A DNA stretch of 64,000 bases from Sisyra terminalis. Its lineage: Eukaryota > Arthropoda > Insecta > Neuroptera > Sisyridae. The notes under the pieces were generated by a model, which was given only the letters and a program-made list of their open reading frames with translations, searched no databases and was not told the DNA's origin. The stretch spans positions 50,915,080 to 50,979,079 of the forward strand of contig OY292276.1 of assembly GCA_958496175.1 (NCBI GenBank), written 5' to 3'. The stretch's first letter is position 1. Each line of letters opens with the position of its first letter. Made by a program: the position numbers and the translations under genes. Shown here one piece after another: positions 1-12,769 of this stretch.

Positions 1-183
1 CTTTATGAGCTAAAATTTGTTTCATACAATAATTTCCTCATATTTTTACTAATTATTCTTTACATATATTAATTGTTGAACTCATATCATCCGATTATAT
101 CTAACATAAAAAAATAATTGAAATTTGCTTTCAATTTGGCAATTAGTACAAGAGGGAAAAACGCCTATTTATTCTACGTTGGT

Positions 184-412
184 CAGGCCCTGCTCTAGCA
201 AATTTGCCGCCCTGGGCAAGATGAAAAAATGCCGCCCCTTCAGGGTTGAAAAAACACAGAGTTTTAATATCACAAAATTTTTAATTTTTTGGAAAAATAT
301 TTTTTTAACTAAAAACTAATTTTTTCACATTTTTGTTCATATTGTATATCAAATATGACAAAATGCCGCCCCGGGCGACCGCCCGGGTTGCCCACCCTTA
401 AATCGGGGGCTG
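184..412. mobile_element. 229-bp hAT-type MITE
   Basis: The element begins CAGGCCCTG and ends GGGGGCTG and is flanked by an exact 8-bp direct repeat ACGTTGGT (176-183 and 413-420), the target-duplication length of hAT transposons. It is much more GC-rich at both ends (GCCGCCC and GGGCGACCGCCCGGG runs) than its surroundings. It carries no open reading frame, so it is a non-autonomous copy. The short open frame that overlaps it is a shadow. The exact duplication suggests a fairly recent insertion. Confidence 0.75.
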
Positions 413-420
413 ACGTTGGT

Positions 421-1750
421 TTCACTTTAAGATTTCAATTATTAACTATTGTATTACATATTAAATACACACATCTTTCGATTTATTATAGAATTATTTC
501 AATAACCTTCGGGCTAAAATTCTTTGTTTAATACATTAATTTCCTCATATTTTTACCAATTATTCTCTACCTATATCAGTTGCAGAACTCTTCATCACAT
601 ATGAAAAAAGATTGCAATTTGCTTTCGATTTGGAAGTTTGTACAAAAGTAAAAAAATTATAAAATAATATATATAAAAGATGACCAGGTTTTATTGTTTA
701 AAATCACTTTATCTTATGTTCGACAAAAAATCAATTTTGCTGCGTAAAATCCTTGTCGCACTTGATAAAAGGAATTAGAACACTATATGAGTTTTGTTCC
801 ACATAAATCTGGTTATTATCATTGAAAACTTACATTTATCAATGATTGGATTGTTTTAATATTTTTATTCTCATTCATTGTGATTAAAGTGCATCGATTC
901 CTTTGCAAAACAATTTTGAATTAGTCTTTGATTGATTCCTAGATTTTCATACCAATATAGTTTACATATTGAAAAATTTAAATTTTCTTTGCAAACCCAA
1001 TTTTTGATGTAAAATAAACGCATTTACGATAAGAGTATATTGAATTCGATCAAATTTTAATTGCATTAGTTATATTAAATACGAGCATAATTGCTGGAAT
1101 TTCATAACTCTTCAAAATAAAATCTTAATCAAGATTTTTACATTCGTATAAAATGACATTTTATTGTAATGAATTGGATAAAGCAAATTTATATAAAGTT
1201 ACACAATATTTGAATATTATATGTTTTTATTAAGTCATTTTAAAGTTGATACCTATTTTTTAATCATTAACCTTATTGATTTTTTTTGGAGACTTAAATA
1301 AATTTTAGGTGTGATTTTGAAAAAAAATTACAATAAAAAATGTATATTTGTTTCGGATTATCTTTGGATGTCAATAATGATATCAAACTCATTCGAGAAA
1401 TCATTTTCCCGTTGAAAAAATTGACTGTAAAAAGTATGCTTTTATTTTGAAATTTGGTTTTTGGTATTACACTTGGTATATACGTAACTTATAATCTATA
1501 ACTTTATCCTTTTCTTCTCCGTTTTTAAAGATTTATTCTTCTTTGTCTCACTTAGTGAAAAATTAATGCCAAGATTATATATGAAACAGATAAAATAAAA
1601 GAAAAGAATTCAATTTTAAGCTTTTATTTTCTGTATTTAAGAATTTTTAAATCTGACCCTTTAATTATAAATCATATATCGATAGATCTCGAATGTGCAC
1701 AAAGTGCACAAAACATTCCATATCCAATGCATAAGGTTTGGATCGTATAT
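421..1750. other. AT-rich stretch, nothing recognised
   Basis: No open frame, RNA gene or terminal-repeat structure is recognisable here on either strand. The sequence is simple AT-rich intergenic or intronic DNA with short A and T runs. Confidence 0.6.
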
Positions 1751-1887
1751 GGATTGAAACTAGGCGTGGTTTTCTTAAATTTTCAAAATTTCAATAATCA
1801 AAACAAATGAACATTGTTGAATCTCGCAATTCCATTGGCTAATAGCCTTATTGTATTGAACCATATGTACTGTTATCCGATATTAGT
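1751..1887. repeat. Dispersed ~135-bp repeat, copy 1
   Basis: This stretch aligns in direct orientation with 22262-22395. Shared blocks include TTTTCAATAATCAAAACAA-type sequence, GAATCTCGCAAT and CCATTGGCTAATAGCC, and both copies end near a shared GATATTA. Similarity fades on both sides. There is no coding potential. It is a member of an unclassified dispersed family; only two copies are visible here. Confidence 0.6.
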
Positions 1888-2244
1888 CCTAGGCGCTCAT
1901 GGCTTACTTCACTGCATAGTATATTAAACTTATTATTGGTTATGGAAAAATTCTTTCCAGAAAAAAAAATCCTTTCATCCTATTTACCTATGTTCATAAC
2001 TATTGATTCCCGATTTCGTATGTCTTGAATGTAATAAAAATTTCTTAAAAGCCTCCAAAATAAAAGGAAAAACATTTTAAAAAAATTGTACTTTAGTGGT
2101 TCTCAAAATATGGGTCTGATCTTTACGACCTATCGGACGCTTTTTCGTATAGTAATATTAGAAGATTATTTTTCAAAAATGAAATCCGGTTCCATATTAA
2201 AACAACGTACATCTAATTTATTTTTCTATAGGAACAACTAGATA

Positions 2245-2345
2245 TTTAAAGTGGGTTCGATCCTCGTATCGTGCAAATTTTCAATATTACTCGATAACGG
2301 ATTTAACTAACCCTAGAGTCGCTAAAGAACCTTAGTAACTATAAA
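2245..2345 (+). repeat. tRNA-derived SINE-like fragment, copy 1
   Basis: The segment contains a good pol III B-box (GGGTTCGATCCTCG) followed by AAATTTTC, CTCGAT, CGGA and ACCCTAGAGTCGCTAAA. The same order of blocks occurs on the minus strand at 26290-26425, with GGGTTCAAAACTCG in place of the B-box. I see no convincing A-box, so this may be the 3' half of a tRNA-derived SINE. A chance B-box in an unrelated repeat is the alternative. Confidence 0.45.
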
Positions 2346-2594
2346 GCGACGGTAAATAACAATTTAAAAAAGAACTATTCAATTTGTAACCAAATATTTT
2401 TGAAAATATTACCAATTGTATGCAGATTAAACTATAACCTCGAATAGCTTAAATTTAACTTCAAGACTAAGTATTCCAATTGTAATTATTTTTATCAGTG
2501 ACAATGATAATTATATTTTTTCTTTAATATAAATTAATATTGAACAATCGATGTTTTTTTTAAAACTAAGTAAACATTAAGCAATTTAGTGTTA

Positions 2595-2974
2595 ATCCCA
2601 TGTAGGAATTCCCAATAGTCCTAACAGGGCCAATCTTGGGCCAGTTGTTAATTTCCAAACCTTGACATACAAATCTAGCCCAAGATTTGGCCAAGCATCA
2701 ACGCCAGATTTCATCCGAAACAACCGAGCAAAAATAATTTCACCATAATAGGAATCGTTTTTAAATTGTATTAGGCTTATATTTTTTTGAATTGTAAAAA
2801 TCAATTTATTTTTTCTAGAATCTATTTTTAAATTTCAGTTTGAATTGACTGTGGTTTCTATAGACCTGGCCCATAGATATCATTTCGGAGTTAGGCCAGT
2901 CTTAGACCAGGCTTGGCAAATTTAGGCCCAAGCCTGGGCCATGACTAGACCAATTATAAATTCCTACTTGGGAT
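2595..2974. mobile_element. 380-bp MITE with 16-bp TIRs
   Basis: The ends read ATCCCATGTAGGAATT and, on the other strand, ATCCCAAGTAGGAATT (15 of 16 identical). They are flanked by TTA on both sides (2592-2594 and 2975-2977). The interior is partly symmetrical, with several GGGCCA/TGGCCC blocks facing each other. There is no open frame of its own. A 3-bp TTA duplication is typical of PIF/Harbinger elements, so that superfamily is the best guess, but the inference rests on target size alone. Confidence 0.6.
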
Positions 2975-2977
2975 TTA

Positions 2978-5830
2978 ATCATGTCCAATGACACTAACCT
3001 TTTAACTATAAAAGGGAAAACCACAAACATTATTTTAGCGTGGCACGCAAACGAATTGGAAGGTATTGCTAGTAAAACAAAAAATTTTATTTAATAAGAA
3101 ACCCTTAAATCTTAATTTAAAACATTTTTTTAAGCCCCTTACACATATATTTTGGTTGTTTAAACTTTTAACATATTTCTTTTTTATTTTTAACATTATT
3201 TATCCCATTTTACCGAAACAAAAATCCTTTAAAGAACTTAATGTTTTCTTTAGATTATGTTTCCATTAAAATTGTACTAGTTAAAGCATGAATATGTCTG
3301 TATTTTTATATAGAAACAGCAATTGGAAAAAAAACTCTTCAATAAAATTGAAACCTTTTGAATATATAATGTAACACGGGCGGTAATTGTAATGAAAACC
3401 AAAGCAACTAAATAATCGTAAAATACGTGTAAAAAGGAAATTAAACTAAGCTGTTTTCTTTGAAATTTTCTCGAGAGTGTTTTCCTCTTGCGAAAAAATA
3501 ATGGAGATAAAATTAAATCGATACATTTCTGCCCCAATAACTAAATTAATTTAATAATAAATAAGAGAAAAACAATTCCGCTACAAATTCAACAATTTTC
3601 TCTATTGAGACGAGTTGCTATTAATTAGAAAAGTTTCATGTTCATTAATTAAGAGTTACGGATTTCTATTTTTATTAAATCGTTTCTTGCTACTTCTTCG
3701 CAAAGTTATAAACTTATTTCCGTTCGATTCCTGCACCAAATTCAATCACAATCCGATTCAAATTGTAATGAGATAGAATTAAAATATTTGTTCGGCTTGC
3801 AGAAAAATAGTTGTTTTTATATTCGAAAAAATGCACATGTAAACTTTTCGATGTCAATAGAAAATAAATTGATATTTTTTATTTCATTTAAAAAAAAAAG
3901 AACTATGGGATGTGAGGTGAATATCATTTAGACAAAATTCCTTTTCGCACGTTAAAATTTCGTTTAAACTAATCAATACGAAAAAAAACCACAGTCTGCC
4001 TCTAATTTCGACAAGAAATTTTTACGGCAACATCCCAAATTCATAACAATAAAACATCAAAAATCATAAGAAATGGTAATCACGTACCAACTTTCGCGAA
4101 AGCTTTCGTCAAAAAATTATACACTTTAAATAAAGGCAGGCACCGAATAAAATTCACTGACAAAAACAGACAAATTTCTTTTATATTCACCAAAGAAAAG
4201 TTATAACACTCTGGCGAACAAATTTAATTTTGTTTTATATAATCTGCTACGATTTGAAATAACAAGACTCTTATTTACTGTAAGAATTAACACGTTTATC
4301 GTAATAAAGTTAAGTAGTTTTGTTTTGCAAATTACTTCAAATCATAATTACTAATAAATTATTTTCATTTGAATTTATTAATGATTTATTTTCATAATAA
4401 GTCAATATTATTGTTTAACCAATAAAGAACTCTATTACGTTACCGATAATTAGTATGAGGTAATCTTTGATCAAATGTCTTTAAAATTTTGCAAAATATA
4501 GAATCCAAAATATATCCATTATAACGATCGAATTTGTATGTTATCCTATTTGTATTTAAAACTTAAATTTCTATAAGTTAAAAGACAACTGGAAGGTCAC
4601 AAAAAAATAAAAAGACAATTTGAAATTCTGGACTTATTAAAAAATGAATTGGACTACCCCGATTAAAAGACCCTTGGTAGGAATAGACAATGCTGAAAAG
4701 CATCAAGTTGGAAACTAAAAAAAATGGCACCGAAGGTTTAATTTTGGTATTTTGCATAAAGAGAATGAATAAAACGTAAAAATAATTTCTATCGAAAACT
4801 ATTTTCTTTAAATACCAAACAATATTTTCTTTATAGTTTAGTTTATACCCATTTTCATTTATAAATGTAATAAGCTACTAAAAAACAACCTTATACCGTT
4901 TAGCCACCAAAATTTTCTTTTGCCAATCATTGAAATATCGTTCGTAAAGGTTTGGGAAAGAATCCGTTTTGTTGATGACAAAGTACTTTAGTAGTTAAAC
5001 ATTAATTAGGAAAAATCAATTATTTGTTCAATGATATACTAAGCAGTGATAGACTTACGCATCAGCCCTTGAGGCCCGGGCCTCGGATGGAATAATTTTC
5101 GGAACGCCAAAATTTGGAAGGCGTAAAACCTATGAACAATTTAAATTCAAAAATTGATTTGAGTTAATTTCGTCATGAATGCATGGAACATCTTCATAAA
5201 GTATAATTAATATTTCTTACTGAATTTTCTTTCCAATTTATCTCATCACAATTTTCAAATGTTTAATCACTGGCAATTAGAGATCTACCGTTCATTCAGA
5301 ACAAATTGAAGACCCTCATAATGGTAATTTTTAAGAATCGGTAGGGCTTTTTGCTAATTCGATCGTTTTTCGTCAAAACTTAAACTCCTACACAAATCCT
5401 GGTAGTCGATATACGTTGAACTAATCTAAAACAATCTAGTAAGCTTACGATTTAAAAGAGACCTTTGTTAATAAATGTATTCTTTTACATTATCTTCTTA
5501 AGGATTCAATACTGAAGATATCCAAAGATATATGGAATATATTGCATCACGGAATCTTTGAGATGTGTATCCTAATGTTGACATTTCTCTGTGCATTTTT
5601 TCTATCCCAGCGCCAAGTCGTTCAGGAGAAACATATTTTTCCATCCTGGAAAAAGTGGAAAGTTACTAACGTACAAATATGGGCCAAGATTTACTTATTG
5701 CCCTGGCATTGTTATATATTGAACCCCAATTAGTGAAGTAAATCAACTATGATGATTCTTGTCGATCAATTTAGATTTCTTGTAGATCGTTAATGGATTA
5801 AACTAACCCGAAAATATGCTGCTTTTTCTT
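2978..5830. other. AT-rich stretch, little recognised
   Basis: No supported gene. Short open frames here have no recognisable protein features. A GC-rich patch near 5065-5095 (GAGGCCCGGGCCTC) resembles the GC-rich ends of hAT elements, but no partner end was found. Confidence 0.5.
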
Positions 5831-5835
5831 AGTAT

Positions 5836-5953
5836 ATGCAGGAACATCCATCAATATCAACTCAAAAAATTGTTAAAGAATTAAAAATTTCTCGTATTTC
5901 TATGAGGAAGACTGCACAAAGACTTTTCGGTATGAAGTCTTACAAAAATCAAA
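5836..5953 (+). pseudogene. Tc1/mariner-type transposase HTH remnant
   Basis: The plus-strand reading starting ATG at 5836 gives MQEHPSISTQKIVKEL followed by KISRISMRKTAQRLFGMKSY. The HPSISTQKIVKELKIS block followed by a second helix matches the N-terminal helix-turn-helix DNA-binding region of Tc1/mariner-like transposases. No catalytic DDE/D part follows; the frame runs into non-coding sequence near 5990. It is therefore a dead fragment. Chance resemblance cannot be excluded because the piece is only about 40 residues. Confidence 0.4.
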
Positions 5954-5989
5954 TATCCTTCAATCATTCCTATATTTTTTCGATTCGCT

Positions 5990-8900
5990 AAATGAGCGAA
6001 ATGAGCTAAATGATGGTTTAGTTAAAACTGAACTTTTATACCGAAAAACGGTTTTTTTCCGATTAGGTGCATTTTCTTTTTAAAGGCTACGTAAACAAGA
6101 AAAATTGTTGCTTTTAGAGCTTGGAAAACCAATACGTAGCCATTGAAAAGCCAATAGATCCACAAAGAGTTACTGTTTGGTGTTAGTTTTCGTATGGTAT
6201 TATCATTAAACCATTTTTTCGAATGAGAAAAAAGCCACCGTTTCTCTGCCATGTTGAACGAATTTTCATTTCTAAAAGAAAAATAAAACTTTGACGATAT
6301 TTGATTTCAAATACCAGCCATAAGAAGTTATGTTTTGATCCTGTTAGACTATTTGTTGTGTATACTTGTTCAATACTGGAATTAGTGAAATCCAAATTAT
6401 TCAAAGACAATTAGTCTTTTAAAGTATAACAATTGCGATTAATAAAATTAATGAGATAGAGACCCAAATAATCGAAAATGTACTAAAAAATTGGAGCGAG
6501 AGAATGAGCTACTTTATACCCGAAAGTGGTAATTATTTTAATGAAATCTTATTTCATTTATTAAAGAAAAGATTTAATATTTTAATAACAGCACAATTTT
6601 GAAAAATATTTATAAGAAACAATACTTCACTATGATTTTCTTATAAGCAATATCAATACTGTTTATTAATTAAAATAATACTAAAGAAACATTCAATTTT
6701 CATTTAATAATTGCTTAAGTAATCCTCTTTCTATAGACCATACTTTCGACTATAAAATCCGATTTTTATTTACTGGTATCATTATTACTATTATTGGGTG
6801 TGTTTAATGAAGAATCAAATTAATTTAAAGACTTAGTATATAGTTATTAGTCTTAATACTAAAGGCAAATAAAATTTTTAATCTTAAATGATCTATCCTG
6901 TAATTATTTCTCATTGTTTTTAAGCTTTGAAATATTTAACGACCAAATAAACATAGCTAAATAAAAAACATTTTCAACGAATTGACGCTAAAGAAGAAAA
7001 TTCCCTAGGAACACTTTTCATCACACCCAATTTCTACCCTTAAATTTGATTAAAGTTCGAAAATTCTGTTATCAAAGTAATTAAAATAAAAACAAGGATT
7101 TACTTGGAAACTCTAGCTTCGTATTCGAAATATTTTCATGTATCATCTTTATTTTCTTTATATTCTAAAAGTTTTCGTTATAATTTGTTACCACTGTTAA
7201 GTTAGTTCCTTATATTTCTCAGCTTTTCGATGTTTACAATAAAAATACAAGAAATTTTTGTAGAAATTATCAAGGACTCAAAACTTGTCGGATATATAAA
7301 GATTTATTGTTTGTTAATACAATTGCTGTCTTAATTTTAACAAGTTTTCATACTTGAAAGAAAGTTTTAGCGTGCAAATTTATTTTGCATACACTAATTA
7401 AAAGATTTATATTGTTTTTTGAAACCGTTTTATATTCTTCAACTTCTTGTTATGATTGTTACAATTTTGATTATAATGTTCTTTAAACTTATAAAAGCAC
7501 TTGTTTAAAGTAATTTTCTTATAGAAAATAATCAAATCTAAAGTTGCATCTTAGTGTTAAGCATTAAATTCCTTTCTTGTTTTTATATTAAGTTGTAGAC
7601 TTCTTTTTTATAAGGTTGGGTTTTCCAGGATAAGGTTAGTTGAGCCTCTACACTGCAGCCTTAGGGCTTATTGTGCTTCCTGGATCCCAACTTCACCTAG
7701 TTAAGACTTTAAAAAAGGCGTTTTAGAAAATTGGATTTTCGGCCGATTTCTGAAGAAAAAGTTTCAATTGTAAGTTTTTTTTTGTTATGTTTTTGTTCCA
7801 AAAAAAAAAATATATATAATCGAAATTTTTCGATGATTTTTCTTCTTTCCGTGTATTTAAATGACCTTAGTTTACCCTATGAATTGGAAGTTAGTAAGTC
7901 AAACCATTCTTATGATATAATGGAAACAAGTTTGAAAAACACAGTTTTGGGAAAATCGCCTTTAAAATTTCAAGTACGGTTAAAGTTATAGTGATTTCTG
8001 TATCTTTTTACGACTTCAAATTTTAAAAAAAAAAAATTATCATAGTTTAGACATATTAGGAAGACAATTTATGCAAAAAAAAAATCGATTTTGTAAGCCC
8101 ATCGCATAGGAAACCCCCTTAAATAATCGACTGAATGTTAAGTCTACTAATAAATTTTCTACAATAAAATATGGTTTATCTTTTATCCATTTTGTTTCAT
8201 TTGAAAGTATATTTGCCCAAATAGTAACGGCAAATAGAGTTAGATTTATCAAACAAAAATATTCGACCAAATTCCAAAAGTATTCCAAATATATGTTCAA
8301 TTCTTCAATGTACAGAAATAATTCCAAATATTTCTATTTTGTCTTAACATTTCCTTTATCATTTAATGTCATTAAAAATAGCTAAATATTTTAAATTTTC
8401 ATTCCAAATTTACGAACACAGTAGGTACTTGCTTTCTACAGAAAATGAGAGGAAAGAAATTCAGCGATATTTTGGTTTAAGCATTAAAATTCTTTATATT
8501 TATATAAATGAATAACGAAATATTGGAAACGTCGCATTATATATCTGCAATAATGCTGCCGGAAAATTTAATTTAGGAAAAAAAATTAATACGTTCCAAA
8601 ATTTTCCATTAAAAATTGATTTACCAGAATATAATTGATTTATAAAACTATTTCGATTATTTTTCGATAAAGTTTCAATTCTGATTTACACATTAATATC
8701 TTCACAGTGCCAAATTTTCCATTTATACCTAATATATCAAAGTTACTTCAAACGTAATCTGATTTGAACGAAATCTGAAAATCACTTAAAAATAAAAATA
8801 TTTCACATTTCAAATAACTGGAAATTTAGGATAAAATGCCTACAGATAAGAAAGGAATTCAGAAAAATAAAGACTTAAATCTGATCTTGAACATAATATA

Positions 8901-9605
8901 AATTAATAATAAAGGTTTGGGCGTCTAGATTTTATCTATAGTTGAAAAAAAAACACTTAACTGATTATTTTAAATGCTTCCATTTAAATTGTAACAAGGT
9001 TTGTTTTGGCCACTTGTATTCCTATACACCTCACCAAGTACTTGGGAGATTAGATACCAACTGACGTCATTCAATTAATTTATTAACAATTTGCACGATT
9101 CGTTTCCAATAGAAAAAAAATAACTTACTTAATAGTTTTTGTCACGTATTAAATTAATATTGATTTAATGGATGTCAATGAATTTTTCAATCTTATGTCC
9201 AAATCTTTCGTATTACACCAAAGAAGTATACCTGAAGTGCTTTATAATACATCCTAGCATAACTAGGTCAATAGGGTATTCTTGAAATAAGCTTGCAAAT
9301 GTGTTATTTTTTCCATTGCGATATAATTAAAGAAGAATTGAAAGACTTTCCTTCAATGATTTAAAGAAAAGCTGACAATTAAAGTAACAGTAATTGACAC
9401 TTTTCATGATCAATTTCATTTGAAACTATTTTATCGAATTCAGAGAAAGGTTGAAAAAAAATTAAGGATTATAAAATTTTAATGTTGAAACTTTTTCAGT
9501 GTTCACCATATAATAGTCTAAGATCTGGCTACGAAATTAGTACATGTATAATGTTTATAATCAAAATCTAAGTTTTAAGTATTTCTTCAAGTGGGGGATT
9601 TTTTT
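5990..9605. other. AT-rich stretch, little recognised
   Basis: No supported gene. A moderately GC-richer patch at about 7613-7705 (GGTTGGGTTTTCCAGG ... CTTCCTGGATCCCAAC) contains a short imperfect inverted repeat (TTTTCCAGGATAAG / CTTCCTGGATCC) and may be part of an old repeat, but I could not classify it. Confidence 0.45.
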
Positions 9606-9611
9606 TCACTA

Positions 9612-9979
9612 TTAGGTCAATTGAAAAGTCCCCGGTCTGACACACAAATGGCGGTGCTAGTATAAAATTCATATGATTTTTAGTTAGTAACAATCTTTAA
9701 ACGATACGTGCCAAAATCCCCCAGCGACTTTTTCCTATTCTCAGACCTCAAAAAAATGCTCGCTGGAAAGAAATTTAGCGCCAATGAAGAAGTAATCGCC
9801 GAAACTGAGGCCTATTTTGAAGCAAAAGACAAATCGTACTACAAAAATGGTATCGAAAATTGGAAGATCGCTATAATCGCTGTATCGCCCTCGAAGGTAA
9901 CTATGTTGAATAATAAAATCAAATTTTGCCAAAGAAATGTGTTTTACTATGATAGACCGGGGACTTTTCAATTGGCCTG
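9612..9979 (+). mobile_element. mariner element, internally deleted
   Basis: The ends are inverted repeats sharing the exact core CAATTGAAAAGTCCCCGGTC, and the whole is flanked by TA dinucleotides (9610-9611 and 9980-9981), the mariner target. Only about 370 bp remain of a normal ~1.3-kb element. What is left between the ends is the last part of a transposase, so the family is clear, but the element is non-autonomous. Confidence 0.8.
9708..9917 (+). pseudogene. mariner transposase C-terminal fragment
   Basis: The frame from 9708 reads PKSPSDFFLFSDLKKMLAG, then KKFSANEEVIAETEAYFEAK. This matches the segment around the last catalytic Asp of mariner transposases (SPSDFFLF; the D is the third acidic residue of the DDD triad). 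After NGIEN the frame is shifted by one base; the other frame then gives LEDRYNRCIALEGNYVE followed by a stop, the normal mariner C-terminus. The first two catalytic Asp regions are absent, so this cannot be an active transposase. Confidence 0.75.
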
Positions 9980-10029
9980 TATGTGCCATTTAAAAATTAC
10001 CCACAAGAACTATAAATTAAATTATTAAT

Positions 10030-12765
10030 AATTGACTGTTAGAGAAACATTTCGTTTACATCTTATGAAAATAAAACATCTTTTCACAAAAGTATATTTA
10101 AAAGATTTTTAAAGTCACAGTAGCTGTTGATTGTTAAGCCGCAACCTCTACGCATCCAGGAGTAAATCTTATATATAAATTGGCTATCTTGCCGTGCGTC
10201 CGTGCAGAATAGGCTATGCGCATGCACTCTGTTATCCCCATTTACGCATTCAAAATGTTGGTAGGGGTACTCACTCACTAATGTATTTATTTGTGAATAC
10301 GTATTTCAGATTTTCAGGTTTTCAATATGTGAAAGCCGAAAAAAATAATACTCACTCATAAACTTAGCTTAACCTTTTCAGATATATTTACTTATCAGAG
10401 TTTAAATTTTTAAGCAGACTCTAAGTTTTTGTTTCTAATAATAAATCAACTTTGTTTTATATTAAGCAGTAATAACATTTCGCTTTTAACGGACTGATTG
10501 ATTATTAAATTTGAAATTTCGATTGTTTATTAAACGTTATTCCGTACAAACTTTGCTACCATTTTTCACTCTTTTAGGGAAGAAATTTTCAAAAACCCTT
10601 TCTTATTATATATCTGCATCGTATAAGGAAAACACTTTCCAAATTTCATCGACACAAATGTGCACTTATATTTGAAAATACAATGTAAAACGAAAAAAAA
10701 TAATGACCTTCTTTATGTTAGATAACATGACTAAAAAGCTATTCGGTTTCGCACATTTGGACATTGTACATACAAAATTGTTGGAAGTAGGTGGAAAGCG
10801 TGGAAGTAAATTCGAATATTTTATTTATTTCCAATAACAATAATTGGTTTTCAAATTGTTCTAAATACCGAAACAAAGTTAGTATCGAAGATTGTATATT
10901 TGAATTGACAGTGAAATATATGACAAAAAATTGCTACCTTAATGCTTTTCAGCCGAATATATAATTACTCCAGATCACAACCATTGGTTCATAAAATAAA
11001 ATAGATTTTAAAAAGTTTGATTGTTGAAAAACGAACCAAAATTTAAAATCGCTTATTTGGTATAAGTCCTACTAGTCCTACTTTCATACTAATTTAGTGA
11101 AATGACATTATTTAAAATGTTATTAAAATAATAAAAAAAAAAAACACTTATATTTTATTTCTTAATATAATTTTAGATAAACTTTTTTTTATATTAACAA
11201 CATTTTGAATATTAAATTTAAAATTTCGATTGTTGATTAACTCTGCATTATCTCATATTAAACATTTTATTGAGATAAAACATTTAGTTGCGAATGCATC
11301 GGGCAACTACTAGTATATAATATTTCGTGTAAACTTTTCGTCCATGAAGTATATTTATTACATTTGTACCGTATTGAAGTTTTTTTTCTATATTTAATGT
11401 TATAAAGCTGCTTGTAAAAAAACCTTTCGAAAAATGATTTCCTCCACTTGTTAAAATACTTAAAAATTCGATCTTGATTATCTACATTATTCATGTACTA
11501 ATTTCGCAGCCGGATCCTGTACTATGACAATAACTTATAAGTTAAATTAGACTTTAATAACTATTCATCAATAAAATTAGTTTCCCCTCGATTTAAATCA
11601 AAGTCCTGTTTCTATATTTTACTATATTAAAGTTTCTATAATACCAATATTATGTTACTAGAATATAAAAGCTTAAAAACTTTCTATTTATAATTTTCTT
11701 GCCGTCTAACTTTTGAAAAGATACGAATAGTAGTTGACACATAAACCATGTCGGCTTTTCCTCGTGAAAATCAACCTTTTGTCCTTCACTTGGCTATTTT
11801 TAACGTTGCTTAAGATTCATAAAAAACGTATTACACTAATAAATTTTTATACACACATTTTTGATTGAGAAGAAAAACAAATATATTAATAAGTTTTATT
11901 TTAGCACAATATTCATAATCCCATTCCCATAATGAAGGCTTTTCTCATAAAAAAAATGATAATAGACTAGCATTAACCTTACATCTTTATGACCAACTGT
12001 AATATTTTTATAAGAATAGCACGATAAAGATTATTGTTCCTTATTGATCCTGTCCTTTGTGGTATACTTTATGTAATGTTATATGAATTTTCTATCGATT
12101 TCGAACATCGTTTTTATAAATGAATCATAAATATATGTCTTTGTCTGAGATACGCCATTATTTTTCCGTTCCATTTAAAACGTAAATTTAAAAGAAGTGA
12201 CAAGTTATCGTCGATAACTGGAGAAATATTCGAAGGATAAGAACTTGCAGGTTAATACTATGTGTAATATTCTAGCACATAAAGCACGTCGAAACGATTT
12301 TCCGTTGAGCAGTACAATGTGAGATGATGTTACAAGACTCTTTCGCATTTATTGGTGACAAATTACTGTAACTATATTGAAAAATTGACCTATTTGATTT
12401 TAATAACGCCATAATGTTTGAGTTCATAACGATTTCTCAATTTCTAGATTTAATTTTTGTTTATAGATTTACGACTCCTTTATGAAAATGCCATATTTTA
12501 CTGTTGATGATTGCAAATCGAATATTTTCTATCAATGCATTTGAAGTTTATCGTTTTGGCCATTTTCCAAATTAATAAAACGTTAGTTATTAAATCGAAA
12601 TTAAAGACACATTTCGACCAATTTAAGAAAATGTTAATAACCGTTTTACTTTCAAGAGGTTTTCAAGCATCTGAATCGGTTCAAGCTATGCAAAATACAT
12701 AGTTTTTTCAACCTCTTTATTGCCTTCTGTATTAAATTTATATACTATACAATGTGCAAACTTTT
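10030..12765. other. AT-rich stretch, little recognised
   Basis: No supported gene. A GC-richer patch at about 10135-10275 (containing CTTGCCGTGCGTCCGTGC and GCGCATGCACTC) looks like part of a repeat, possibly a transposon end, but no matching second end was found. Confidence 0.45.
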
Positions 12766-12769
12766 GGTT

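Noticed and set aside
2592..2804. 70-residue frame at 2.6-2.8 kb
   Set aside because: It starts in and spans the end of the 380-bp MITE; the apparent peptide is the TIR read through.
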